A stretch of 64,000 nt of DNA, from the NCBI RefSeq assembly GCF_002950945.1, contig NZ_CP012673.1, positions 14,003,501-14,067,500 of the forward strand, written 5' to 3'. The notes beneath the pieces are model-generated. The model was given only the letters and a program-made list of their open reading frames with translations. It searched no databases and was not told the DNA's origin. Shown one piece after another: positions 8,318 to 16,020 of this stretch. The DNA comes from Sorangium cellulosum (GTDB lineage Bacteria > Myxococcota_A > Polyangia > Polyangiales > Polyangiaceae). Made by a program: the position numbers and the translations under genes. The number at the start of each line of letters is the position of its first letter. Positions within the stretch are counted from its first letter, which is position 1.

Positions 8318-9703
8318 CCCGAACGCCCAGATCGGCTGGCGCTTGCCGTCCATCCCGTCGAGCTGGCGCATCTTGTCCATGGTCACCCCGTAGTTCGCGG
8401 AGAGCCGGCACGTGCTCGACGGGAGCCCGAGGAAGGTCTGCATCTCCCCGCAGATGTTGGGATCGGTGTACCAGTAGATGTCGTTCGAGACGACCTCGGT
8501 GTACGTGTTGACGAACCGCTGCGCCTGGTTGACGCTCTCCCAGAGCATCACGCCCTTGCCGTAGTTCGCGTAGCGCACGCGCCCGTCGGGCGGGGTGTGA
8601 TCCACGAGCGTCTGCATGACCGTGTAGCCGCACGACGCGCTCGCGGGGCTGCAGATGTCGCCCTGCCCGGGGCTGTTCCCGGTCCAGGCGGCGTCGCCGG
8701 GGCCGGCCCACATGTCGGCCTCGTCCGTCAGCATGTGTCCGACGGTCTCGCTCCCCATGCCGCCGATGCCGGCGACGGCGAACATGCCGTTTTGCCGGAT
8801 GAGCGCGAGGTCGCTCCCGCTGGTCAGCTCGACATAGGTGTTGATCCCGGCGTCCCTGTCGAGATCGATGTCGCCCTGGCTGTAGACGCCCTCGTACCAG
8901 ACGCCGATCGGGAAGAACTCCGGATCATCCCAGCCCGCCGCGTCGGTGTACGGGTGCGCGCCGTAGTACGCGGGACCGCCTTCCCACGGGACGAGGGGCA
9001 GGTTCAAGCTGCCGCCCCGGGGCGGCGCGTCCTCCGGCACGAAGAGCACGTCGACCCAGTAGTTCGAGCCTCGCCACGTGCTCGTCGGGAGCTCGGCGCT
9101 CCCGTAGTGGTAGACGCCGTTGCCGCCGGACTCGCCGTCCTCCAGGGCATAGAGCGCGCCGTTCACGTGCCCGGTGGACGAGAAGTAGCTATTGCTGGCC
9201 GCGTAGCGCCCGTTCGGCGCGAAGTAGCTCGCGACGTAGACGTGGTTCGCCAGGATCGCGACCGGGGCGGCGAACCGTGCCTCCTGCCAGCCGCTCGCGC
9301 TCTCGCCCGTGAACTCCACGGACGCGAGCGGCTCCCCCGCGGCGGTCCAGAGGTGTCCGATGTGTGCGCCGCTGTTGCCAGGACCCTTGTAGAAGCGGAT
9401 CCCGGTGACCTGACCGCCGACGCTCGAGCGGAACTTCACGCCCAGCTCGACGGCCTGGTCGTCGTCGGCCGCCGCGATCGACGGCACGTCCGCGCTCGAC
9501 CAGAGGCTGACCTCCGGGCCGGTGAGCCCCTCGGGCGCGGAGGTCGCGCCGGCCTCGGAAGCGCGTGAGTCCTCCGAGCGCTGCAGCGGCTCGCCGTCGC
9601 GATCGGGGCCGCAGGCCGCGGACGAGGAGAGGATCGCCAGCAGGCCGGCTCCGAGGTGCACTGCTGTCCGCTGGCGCGTGGACAGATGGAATCGTCGCGT
9701 CAT
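8027..9703 (-). pseudogene. DUF4082 lipoprotein with TIM-barrel-like domain, 3' end lost
   Basis: The N-terminus is a lipoprotein signal ending SSAAC. Residues about 60-200 are a DUF4082 beta-sandwich (GVKFRSSVGGQVTGIRFYKG; GHLWTAAGEPLASVEFTG). Residues about 240-460 look like a glycoside-hydrolase-type barrel (PEFFPIGVWYEGVYSQGDID; YWYTDPNICGEM). Up to QPIWAFG near base 8320 the sequence is protein-like. Beyond that the frame becomes Arg/Pro-rich and is simply the antisense of the 8024-8317 gene. The natural 3' end therefore seems deleted and replaced by unrelated DNA. A truncated secreted protein could still be made. GGAG precedes the ATG at 9703. Confidence 0.72.
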
Positions 9704-10316
9704 GTCGAGCTCCTTCTCCCTGGCTGCAGCGGCCGGCTCCGGCGCGCAGGCGCTCAGCGATTGATGGCCGGCACCCTAGCATGGGAGGCGCCGTGCGGCG
9801 CTGTTGTCATGGACGTCGAGTGGGTCTGACGTTGAATCTTCGACCGTCCGTGCGCTGTGAAGTAACGTGAAGAAGCGTGAAGGTGAGCTCGGAGCGCTCG
9901 TGATGACGGCCGCGTCATCGGCCACGCCGGGAGACCGCGCGGAGCTCGATCCGGCGCGTGCACGGATTGTAGAGACAGAGTCGAATTGCCGTGACGGCGG
10001 ACTGCCCGAGGCGCTCTGTGCGAGCCGCCCCCTGCTGGAAAAAACCGCTCATCGAAGGGGTCGACTTCACTCCACAACGTGCGCCCTCAGCACACGTCGC
10101 CGCCACGAAGCGGCGTGAAGCTGTAATCGTTTACTCGTGGGCGAACACGCCGTCGCTCGTCGAGAACCGTGATTGGTTCTGCCCCCGCGCCGACACCTTC
10201 CTGATGGCTGCATCTCTGCAGTCGCTCAGCGCTGCCCATCCAGGGGGCCCGGGCGTCGAACCCCGGCGCGAGCGTCGGCCAGGGGCGCAGATCCCTCTTA
10301 CCGTGCGGAGCTTAGG
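9704..10316. other. Divergent intergenic region, no gene recognised
   Basis: About 610 bases between the divergent starts of the DUF4082 and GH43 lipoprotein genes. It must contain both promoters. I see no convincing coding frame, repeat or riboswitch-like structure. Confidence 0.5.
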
Positions 10317-11831
10317 ATGACGAGTGGAACGCGCGCAGTGTGTGGGGTGCCGGTCATGCTGGCCGGGCTGCTGTCGCTCGGCCTCGCCGGCTGCATCGGG
10401 GCAGACGACGCGCCCGTGGACGTGGGCTCTCTCAGCGATGCCTTGAGTGTCCTCAGGATCGAGGTCGAGGACCAGTCCTGGTCGGCCTCCCCCGGCGACA
10501 GGATCGAGGACAACGCGGACAACGTGAAGCTCCGCGCCAACCAGGCCGGGGATACCTTCAAGTTCACGACGCCGATCGCGGGCGGCGTGTACAGGATCGT
10601 CCTCCGCCACGCGAAGCGGAACGTGTACGGCCAGTACGAGCTGAAGGCGAACGGCGCCTCGGTGGCGACCCTCGATGCCTACACGCCCACCACGGGCGAT
10701 AGCTGGACGACGACGACGCTCGGGGAGAGATCACTCTCCGGCAACGTCGAGCTCACGCTGCAGTGCAGGGGCAAGAACGCCGCGGCGTCGGGGTACGACC
10801 TGAAGATCGATTACATCGAGCTCGTGCCGGTGGAAGGCGGCGGCTCGGGCGGCGGCGGCGGCGCCGGCGGCGGAGCGGGAGGTTCCGGAGGCGGCGGCTC
10901 CGCAGAGGACCGCTGCGACGTCGGCGTCCATGACCCGAGCGACCCGCCCGTGTCGTTGAACGTCACCGGCAACCTGGGCACCCACGACCCCGCCATCATC
11001 GCCCAGGAGGGGACGTTCTATATCCAGCAGACCGGCCCCCGGCTCCCCGGCAAGCGGTCCACGAACCTGATCGACTGGAGCGGAGCCCCGAGCGCCTTCG
11101 GCTCGACCAACCCCGGCTGGGTCGCGTCGCAGGTCCCGGGCGCGACGGATCTGTGGGCGCCGGATCTCTCGTTCTTCGGCGGCAAGTACCACCTCTATTA
11201 CTCGGCCTCCACGTTCGGGAGCCAGAGCTCGTGTATCGGCCACGCCACCCGGGCGTCCATGGCGTCCGGCAGCTGGACCGATCACGGATCGGTGATCTGC
11301 TCGCGCCGGGGGGATCGGTACAACGCCATCGACCCCAATGTCGTCGTCGATCAGGCGGGCACACCGTGGCTGGTGTTCGGCAGCTTCTGGGACGGCATCC
11401 GGGCCGTCCAGCTCGATCTGAACGGCGCCCGGGTGGGCAGCGAGGTCCACGCGCTCGCCTCGCGCGGCGGCGGCGCGATCGAGGCGCCCTTCGTGGTCCG
11501 CCGCTGCGGGTATTACTACCTCTTCGTCTCCTTCGACAGGTGCTGCAGCGGCGCCGACAGCACCTACAACATCCGGGTCGGGCGCTCCGCGAACGTGCTC
11601 GGGCCGTATGTCGACAGGAACGGCACGCCGATGCTGAACGGCGGCGGCAGCCTCGTCCTGCAGGGCAACTCACGGTGGCGCGGCCCGGGGCACAACGCGG
11701 TGCTGTTCAGCGGCAAGTCCGCGTACAACGTGTTCCACGCCTACGACGCCAACGACGGCGGCGCGCCCAAGCTGCGCGTCTCCGAGCTCGTCTGGGACAG
11801 CGCCGGCTGGCCCATCTCCGGCGGGCCCTGA
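10317..11831 (+). CDS. GH43 arabinanase-like lipoprotein with N-terminal CBM
   Basis: Secreted glycoside hydrolase of 504 residues. A lipoprotein signal ends LGLAGC. Residues about 45-155 form a carbohydrate-binding beta-sandwich (YRIVLRHAKRNVYGQYELKA; LKIDYIELVPV). A Gly/Ser linker follows at about 158-195, then a GH43 five-bladed propeller at about 205-500. Family catalytic positions are visible: base Asp in THDPAII near 222, pKa-modulating Asp in IDPNVVVD near 337, acid Glu in GAIEAPF near 386. Likely activity is endo-1,5-alpha-L-arabinanase, from HDPAI, LWAPDLSFF and the GPGHNAVL ending. ATG 10317 is chosen because CGGAG lies 6 bases upstream and it opens the signal peptide. Confidence 0.92.
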   Translation: MTSGTRAVCGVPVMLAGLLSLGLAGCIGADDAPVDVGSLSDALSVLRIEVEDQSWSASPGDRIEDNADNVKLRANQAGDTFKFTTPIAGGVYRIVLRHAKRNVYGQYELKANGASVATLDAYTPTTGDSWTTTTLGERSLSGNVELTLQCRGKNAAASGYDLKIDYIELVPVEGGGSGGGGGAGGGAGGSGGGGSAEDRCDVGVHDPSDPPVSLNVTGNLGTHDPAIIAQEGTFYIQQTGPRLPGKRSTNLIDWSGAPSAFGSTNPGWVASQVPGATDLWAPDLSFFGGKYHLYYSASTFGSQSSCIGHATRASMASGSWTDHGSVICSRRGDRYNAIDPNVVVDQAGTPWLVFGSFWDGIRAVQLDLNGARVGSEVHALASRGGGAIEAPFVVRRCGYYYLFVSFDRCCSGADSTYNIRVGRSANVLGPYVDRNGTPMLNGGGSLVLQGNSRWRGPGHNAVLFSGKSAYNVFHAYDANDGGAPKLRVSELVWDSAGWPISGGP

Positions 11832-11859
11832 GCGATCGACGGCCCGCAGCCCGGTGGCT

Positions 11860-12612
11860 TCAGCGGCTCTTCGCGAACCGCTCGTTGAGCGCGGTGAACG
11901 CCTGATCCAGCTCCTCCCGTGAGCTCAGGCGTCCCTTCTCGGAGAACTGGTATCCGAACTCCAGCGCGCCCTTCTCGATCTGGGCCATGGCGTGGTCCGC
12001 GTAGTCGTCGAGCGGCACGCCCGTGTCGTGCAGCCCCTTTCCGCCGAGGTCCGTGTTGACCGCGGGCGGGACGACCTCGATGACGCGGATCGGGCTGTCC
12101 TTGAGCTGGTAACGCAAGCTCAGCGTGAAGGAGTGCAGCGCCGCCTTGGTCGCGCAGTACGTCGGCATGAGCGCGATCGGGACGAACGCGAGGCCCGAGG
12201 TCACGTTGAGGATGGCGGGCGACCCTTGCTCGATCAGGTGGGGAATGAGCAGCATGGACAGGTGCATCGGAGCCTCCAGGTTGATGGCGATCTCCGAGCG
12301 GTGCCTCGACCAGTCCTGCGTCTCCAGCAGGGGAGGCGGGCGATTCTGGACACCCGCGTTGTTGACGAGCACGTTGAGGGCGGGAAACTCGCGCGTGACC
12401 CGCTCGACCAGCGCCGCGCGTTCGGCCTCGATCGACACGTCGCACTGGACCGCGTGGAGCCCGGGGCACTCCCGCTGGGCCTGCTCGAGCTGCTCTTTTC
12501 GCCTTCCGCAGACGACGACGGTGCTCCCGGCCCGGACGAAGCGCTGGGCCAGCGCGAGGCCGATGCCGCTGGCGCCGCCGGTGATGAGGATCGTGTTGTT
12601 GTCTAGACGCAT
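11860..12612 (-). CDS. SDR-family oxidoreductase
   Basis: Cytoplasmic NAD(P)-dependent short-chain dehydrogenase/reductase, 250 residues, classical type. It has the cofactor motif TGGASGIG near residue 11, NNAG near 87, the catalytic Ser in NVTSGLA near 138 and YCATK near 152-156. The VVPPAVNTDL segment and C-terminal region resemble DltE-like SDRs. Substrate unknown. It lies 57 bases downstream of, and on the same strand as, the AraC regulator, so the two are probably co-transcribed and divergent from the hydrolase genes. Confidence 0.92.
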   Translation of the reverse strand: MRLDNNTILITGGASGIGLALAQRFVRAGSTVVVCGRRKEQLEQAQRECPGLHAVQCDVSIEAERAALVERVTREFPALNVLVNNAGVQNRPPPLLETQDWSRHRSEIAINLEAPMHLSMLLIPHLIEQGSPAILNVTSGLAFVPIALMPTYCATKAALHSFTLSLRYQLKDSPIRVIEVVPPAVNTDLGGKGLHDTGVPLDDYADHAMAQIEKGALEFGYQFSEKGRLSSREELDQAFTALNERFAKSR

Positions 12613-12669
12613 TGGCCGAGGCTAACCTGCCCGGGGCCGCAGGGAGAAGCAGATCCCAGAGGCCTTGCC

Positions 12670-13572
12670 TCACCGGGCGCGATTGCGCACGTAAGCTCCG
12701 GGGGTCACGCCGAACTCGCGCCGGAAGAGCCGCGTCAGGTGGGCTTGATCCGAGAAGCCCAGCCGGCGCGCGACGTTGAGGATGTCGGCGTCCCGCGCCT
12801 CGAGCGCCTGCCGCGCGCGCTCGAGGCGCCGCCGCATGACGTACTGGTGCGGCGCGACGCCGAGGGAGCCCTTGAACACACGCGCGAAATGCGCCGCGCT
12901 CAGCTCCGCGACGCCGGCCATCCGCTCGACGGTGAGCCCGTCGCCGAGCTCCGCCTCGATCAGCGCGAGCACGCGCTGAAGGGCGCCCCGCGACAGCTTC
13001 CCGCTGCGCGCCGCGACGACGGGCGCCGCCTTCACGCCGAACGTCCCGGCCACCTGGACGGCCAGCGCCGTGGCGAGCGCGTCCACGAACATGGCCCCGC
13101 TGGGGCCCCCGCGCTCCGCCTCCGCCGAGAGGGCCCGGACGAGGTGCTCGAGCTGCGGGGAATCGACCGAGTAGGCCCGCCGGAGCTCGCGTTCCTCGTC
13201 GTCCCCGACCACGCGGAGCAGCTTCTCGGGCTCGATCGTGACGATCGCGAAGCCCGCGGGCGCCTGCACGCGGTGCGTGAACGACGCGCCCGCCGGGCAG
13301 AACCAGAGCTGCCCCGGAAGAAGGGTGATCTCGCGGCGACGCCCGTCGACGAGCGCCTCGAACGTCAACGCGTCAGCGTCCGTGTTCAGCGCGAGGTAGT
13401 GCGCGCGCACCGTGAGATCGTGCACGTCCCACGACGGGTTGTACCCGACCTCCACGTGCACCCCTGGCCAGCCCAGCCCCGCGCTGGAGGCGTCGATGCG
13501 CGCGGAGGCGAGGGCGTCGACGGGCTCGGACGAGCTCGATGCGACGAAGGGGACCGCGCTCCGACCTCTCAC
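12670..13572 (-). CDS. AraC-family transcriptional regulator
   Basis: DNA-binding regulator of 300 residues. The N-terminal half is a cupin-like ligand domain (LPGQLWFCPAGASFTHRVQA). The C-terminal 100 residues carry the two AraC helix-turn-helix motifs (MAGVAELSAAHFARVFKGSL; ILNVARRLGFSDQAHLTRLF) and end FGVTPGAYVRN. The start is the GTG at 13572. The gene is divergent from the NTF2-hydrolase gene across 125 bases, a usual arrangement for an AraC regulator and its target, and it precedes the SDR gene. The target assignment is inference from layout. Confidence 0.9.
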   Translation of the reverse strand: MRGRSAVPFVASSSSEPVDALASARIDASSAGLGWPGVHVEVGYNPSWDVHDLTVRAHYLALNTDADALTFEALVDGRRREITLLPGQLWFCPAGASFTHRVQAPAGFAIVTIEPEKLLRVVGDDEERELRRAYSVDSPQLEHLVRALSAEAERGGPSGAMFVDALATALAVQVAGTFGVKAAPVVAARSGKLSRGALQRVLALIEAELGDGLTVERMAGVAELSAAHFARVFKGSLGVAPHQYVMRRRLERARQALEARDADILNVARRLGFSDQAHLTRLFRREFGVTPGAYVRNRAR

Positions 13573-13697
13573 CCACCCGACTTTACCCGCTACCGCAGCT
13601 CGAGGCGAGCGGCGCAGGTTCCTTCAAACGCGCTCGCGGGCTTCGTTCAAGCGCGAGGCGCCGCGCGCGCGCACCATGGCCGCAGACAGGAGCCATC

Positions 13698-15173
13698 ATG
13701 ACCCCCACCGGAGCCCGCGTTGTCCTCGGCGTCGCCGCCATGGCGCTCACCGCCTGCGCCCGTGCGAGCAGCGCCGTCCCCCCCGGCGCGCAGGAGACCC
13801 TCATGCAGAACGAGACGAGAGACCGAGCCGCCATCCTGGAGACCATTCACAACGTCGCCCGGGGCGCCGATCTTCGCCAGTGGGACACGGTGCGCGCGGC
13901 GTTCGCCGAGCGCGTCGTGCTGGACTACGGCGTGCCCGAGCTGCTCACGCCCGAGGAGATCGTCTCCCGGTGGCGACCGCTCCTGTCGGCCTTCGACAGC
14001 ACCCAGCACGTGGTCCGCGACGAGCAGGTGAGCTTCGTCGAGCCCGACCTCGCGCGCGTGCGCTCGCGGTTCTGGGCGGCTCACCACCTCGCCGGCGCGG
14101 CGGGCGGCGAGCTGTGGAGTCTCGGCGGCCGCTACGAGCAGGAGCTCGCGCGCACGGCCTCGGGGTGGAAAGTGACCCGCATGCGCATGATCCCCGGCGA
14201 GTCGACGGGGAACGCGGCCCTCCTCGAGCGCGCTCGCGAGCGCGCCGGCCTCGCCGCGCCGCCACAGCCCGCCTACCGCGTCGAGCACGTGAGGTTTCCG
14301 AGCCACGGGGCGGACCTCGTGGGCCTCGTGCACCTGCCGGCCAGCGCGCCCGAGGGAGAACGTTTGCCCGCGGTGGCGGTGCTCGGGTCGTGGACGACGG
14401 TGAAGGAGCAGATGCCTTCGCTTTACGCGCAGCGGCTCGCGTCCGCCGGCTTCGCGGCGCTCACGTTCGACTTCCGCGGCTTCGGCGAGAGCGAGGGGGG
14501 GCCTCGTCACGAGGAGTCGCCAGCGCGGAAGATAGAGGACATACGCGCCGCGGTGGACTTCCTGTCCTCGCACGCCGCCGTGGACGCCCGGCGCCTCGGG
14601 CTCGTGGGCGTCTGCGCCAGCAGCGGCTACATCGCGGCAGAAGTGGTGGACGACCCGCGCGTGCGGAGCGTCGTGATGGTCGCGCCGTGGCTCCACGACG
14701 CGGTGCTCGCCGCCTCGGTGTACGGCGGGGCGGAGGGCGTCGCATACCGGGTGCACAAGGGGAGAGAGGCGCGCGCGGCCTTCGCGTCGACGGGGGTGGT
14801 CCGTTATGTTCCGGCCGTGAGCACGACCGACACGAGCGCGGCGATGGTCGGCCCCTTCGATTACTACCTGGACGCGCGCCGCGGCGGGATCCCGCAGTGG
14901 GGGAACCGCTTCGCCGTGATGTCGTGGCCCGGATGGCTGGAGTTCGACGCGCTCGCGAGCGCGCCTCGCCTGCGCGCGCCGACGCTCATCGTGCATTCCG
15001 AGGAGGGCGCCATCCCCGACGGGGCGAGGCGCTTCGCGGCCGCGATGCCGGTCGCGCCCCGCATGGTGTGGGCGGCCGGAACGCAGTTCCATTTCTACGA
15101 CGACCCCGCGACCGTCGACCGCGCAACCCAGGAAGCCGCCGCGCACCTGCGCGCGACCCTGGCGGCGCGCTGA
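13698..15173 (+). CDS. NTF2-like (SnoaL-type) domain fused to alpha/beta-hydrolase, exported
   Basis: A 491-residue protein with an N-terminal signal (MTPTGARVVLGVAAMALTAC, lipobox-like). An NTF2/SnoaL-like domain follows at about 38-180 (ILETIHNVARGADLRQWDTV; VTRMRMIP), then an alpha/beta hydrolase at about 195-490. The hydrolase has TFDFRGFGESEGGPR, nucleophile elbow GVCASSGY and a late LIVHSEEGAIPDGARRF acid region. AGGAG precedes the ATG at 13698. An NTF2-like domain fused to a hydrolase suggests a small-molecule esterase or dienelactone-hydrolase-like enzyme. The next gene encodes a free NTF2-like lipoprotein. Probably controlled by the divergent AraC protein. Confidence 0.85.
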   Translation: MTPTGARVVLGVAAMALTACARASSAVPPGAQETLMQNETRDRAAILETIHNVARGADLRQWDTVRAAFAERVVLDYGVPELLTPEEIVSRWRPLLSAFDSTQHVVRDEQVSFVEPDLARVRSRFWAAHHLAGAAGGELWSLGGRYEQELARTASGWKVTRMRMIPGESTGNAALLERARERAGLAAPPQPAYRVEHVRFPSHGADLVGLVHLPASAPEGERLPAVAVLGSWTTVKEQMPSLYAQRLASAGFAALTFDFRGFGESEGGPRHEESPARKIEDIRAAVDFLSSHAAVDARRLGLVGVCASSGYIAAEVVDDPRVRSVVMVAPWLHDAVLAASVYGGAEGVAYRVHKGREARAAFASTGVVRYVPAVSTTDTSAAMVGPFDYYLDARRGGIPQWGNRFAVMSWPGWLEFDALASAPRLRAPTLIVHSEEGAIPDGARRFAAAMPVAPRMVWAAGTQFHFYDDPATVDRATQEAAAHLRATLAAR

Positions 15174-15309
15174 GCCGACGGACGACGAGACAACGAGCCG
15201 AGGAGGCACGACCACGCCGAACGACCCTGGCGGCACCACGGCCGTCCAGCGGGGCGGCGCGGCGGTGCCGCCGCCGGCCGCGGCGTCGGCCGGCGACACG
15301 GAGGGATTT

Positions 15310-15855
15310 ATGATACGCGCGCTCAATTCCATAGCCCTGTTTCTCCTCATCACATCGACCCACGGCTGCGCCCCGCCGCAGCACAGGCCACCCGAGGGCG
15401 CCGCGCCCAGCTCGAGCGCATCGGAGGCGCGGGAGAGGAACCGCGCCGTCGTCCACGCCTTCTTCGCCAGGCTCGAGGCGTTCGATATCCAGGGCTTCGC
15501 CGCGCTCTTCGCGGAGACGGGGCGGCAGGTCATGCCGTTCTCCCCGGAGGGCTTCCCGAAGGCGCTGGACGGGCGCGCCGCCATCTTCAACCAGTACCGG
15601 AGCATGCCCGACAACTTCGCCAGCATGCGGTTTCCCGACCTCGTCGCTCACGACATGGTCGACCCGTCCCGGTTCTTCGTGACCTACCGAGGCGAGATCC
15701 GGCTAAAGTCCGGCGCCGCCTACAACAACACGTACGCGGGGATGTTCGTGATCCGGGACGGGCAGATCGCAGAGTACCACGAGTACTTCGATCCCATCGT
15801 CCTTCAGCGCGCGTTCGGAGACGCGCTCGGGGCGACCTACAACGTGGGGCGATGA
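15310..15855 (+). CDS. NTF2-like (SnoaL-type) lipoprotein
   Basis: A 181-residue lipoprotein; the signal ends LLITSTHGC. The mature part is one NTF2-like fold (RNRAVVHAFFARLEAFDIQG; GMFVIRDGQIAEYHEYFDP), the type that forms cone-shaped ligand pockets in SnoaL/ketosteroid-isomerase-like proteins. GGAGGG lies about 5 bases upstream of ATG 15310. It follows the NTF2-hydrolase fusion gene by 136 bases on the same strand. A rearranged remnant of a closely related gene lies at 19136-19232, beyond the S8 protease gene. Substrate unknown. Confidence 0.85.
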   Translation: MIRALNSIALFLLITSTHGCAPPQHRPPEGAAPSSSASEARERNRAVVHAFFARLEAFDIQGFAALFAETGRQVMPFSPEGFPKALDGRAAIFNQYRSMPDNFASMRFPDLVAHDMVDPSRFFVTYRGEIRLKSGAAYNNTYAGMFVIRDGQIAEYHEYFDPIVLQRAFGDALGATYNVGR

Positions 15856-15921
15856 GCCGGCCCCCGGCGAGCGTCAGGGGCCGTCAAGGGAAGAGAGCCG
15901 GCGGAGGGACAGGCGTGAGCC

Positions 15922-16020
15922 TCAGTTGGGGTAGTACCAGTAGATGTCGTCCGGCCCGACGCCGTCGGCGTTCAGGACGAATGGACGGTACGTCGACTCC
16001 ACGTTGTACGGGGAGGTCTC
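15922..16020 (-). other. In-frame continuation of the S8 protease gene beyond a TAG
   Basis: After the TAG at 16021-16023 the same minus-strand frame stays open for 32 codons to a TGA at 15922-15924. It encodes YRPFVLNADGVGPDDIYWYY followed by PN, which matches the repeated FG-GAP unit of the upstream gene (compare GDFDGDTRDDIYWYAPG). The stop therefore looks like an in-frame nonsense change, a sequencing error or a readthrough site, and not the ancestral end of the gene. Confidence 0.8.

Noticed and set aside
9754..10077. Minus-strand frame between the divergent lipoprotein genes
   Set aside because: Rich in Arg/His/Ser with no domain-like pattern, and located where two promoters are expected.
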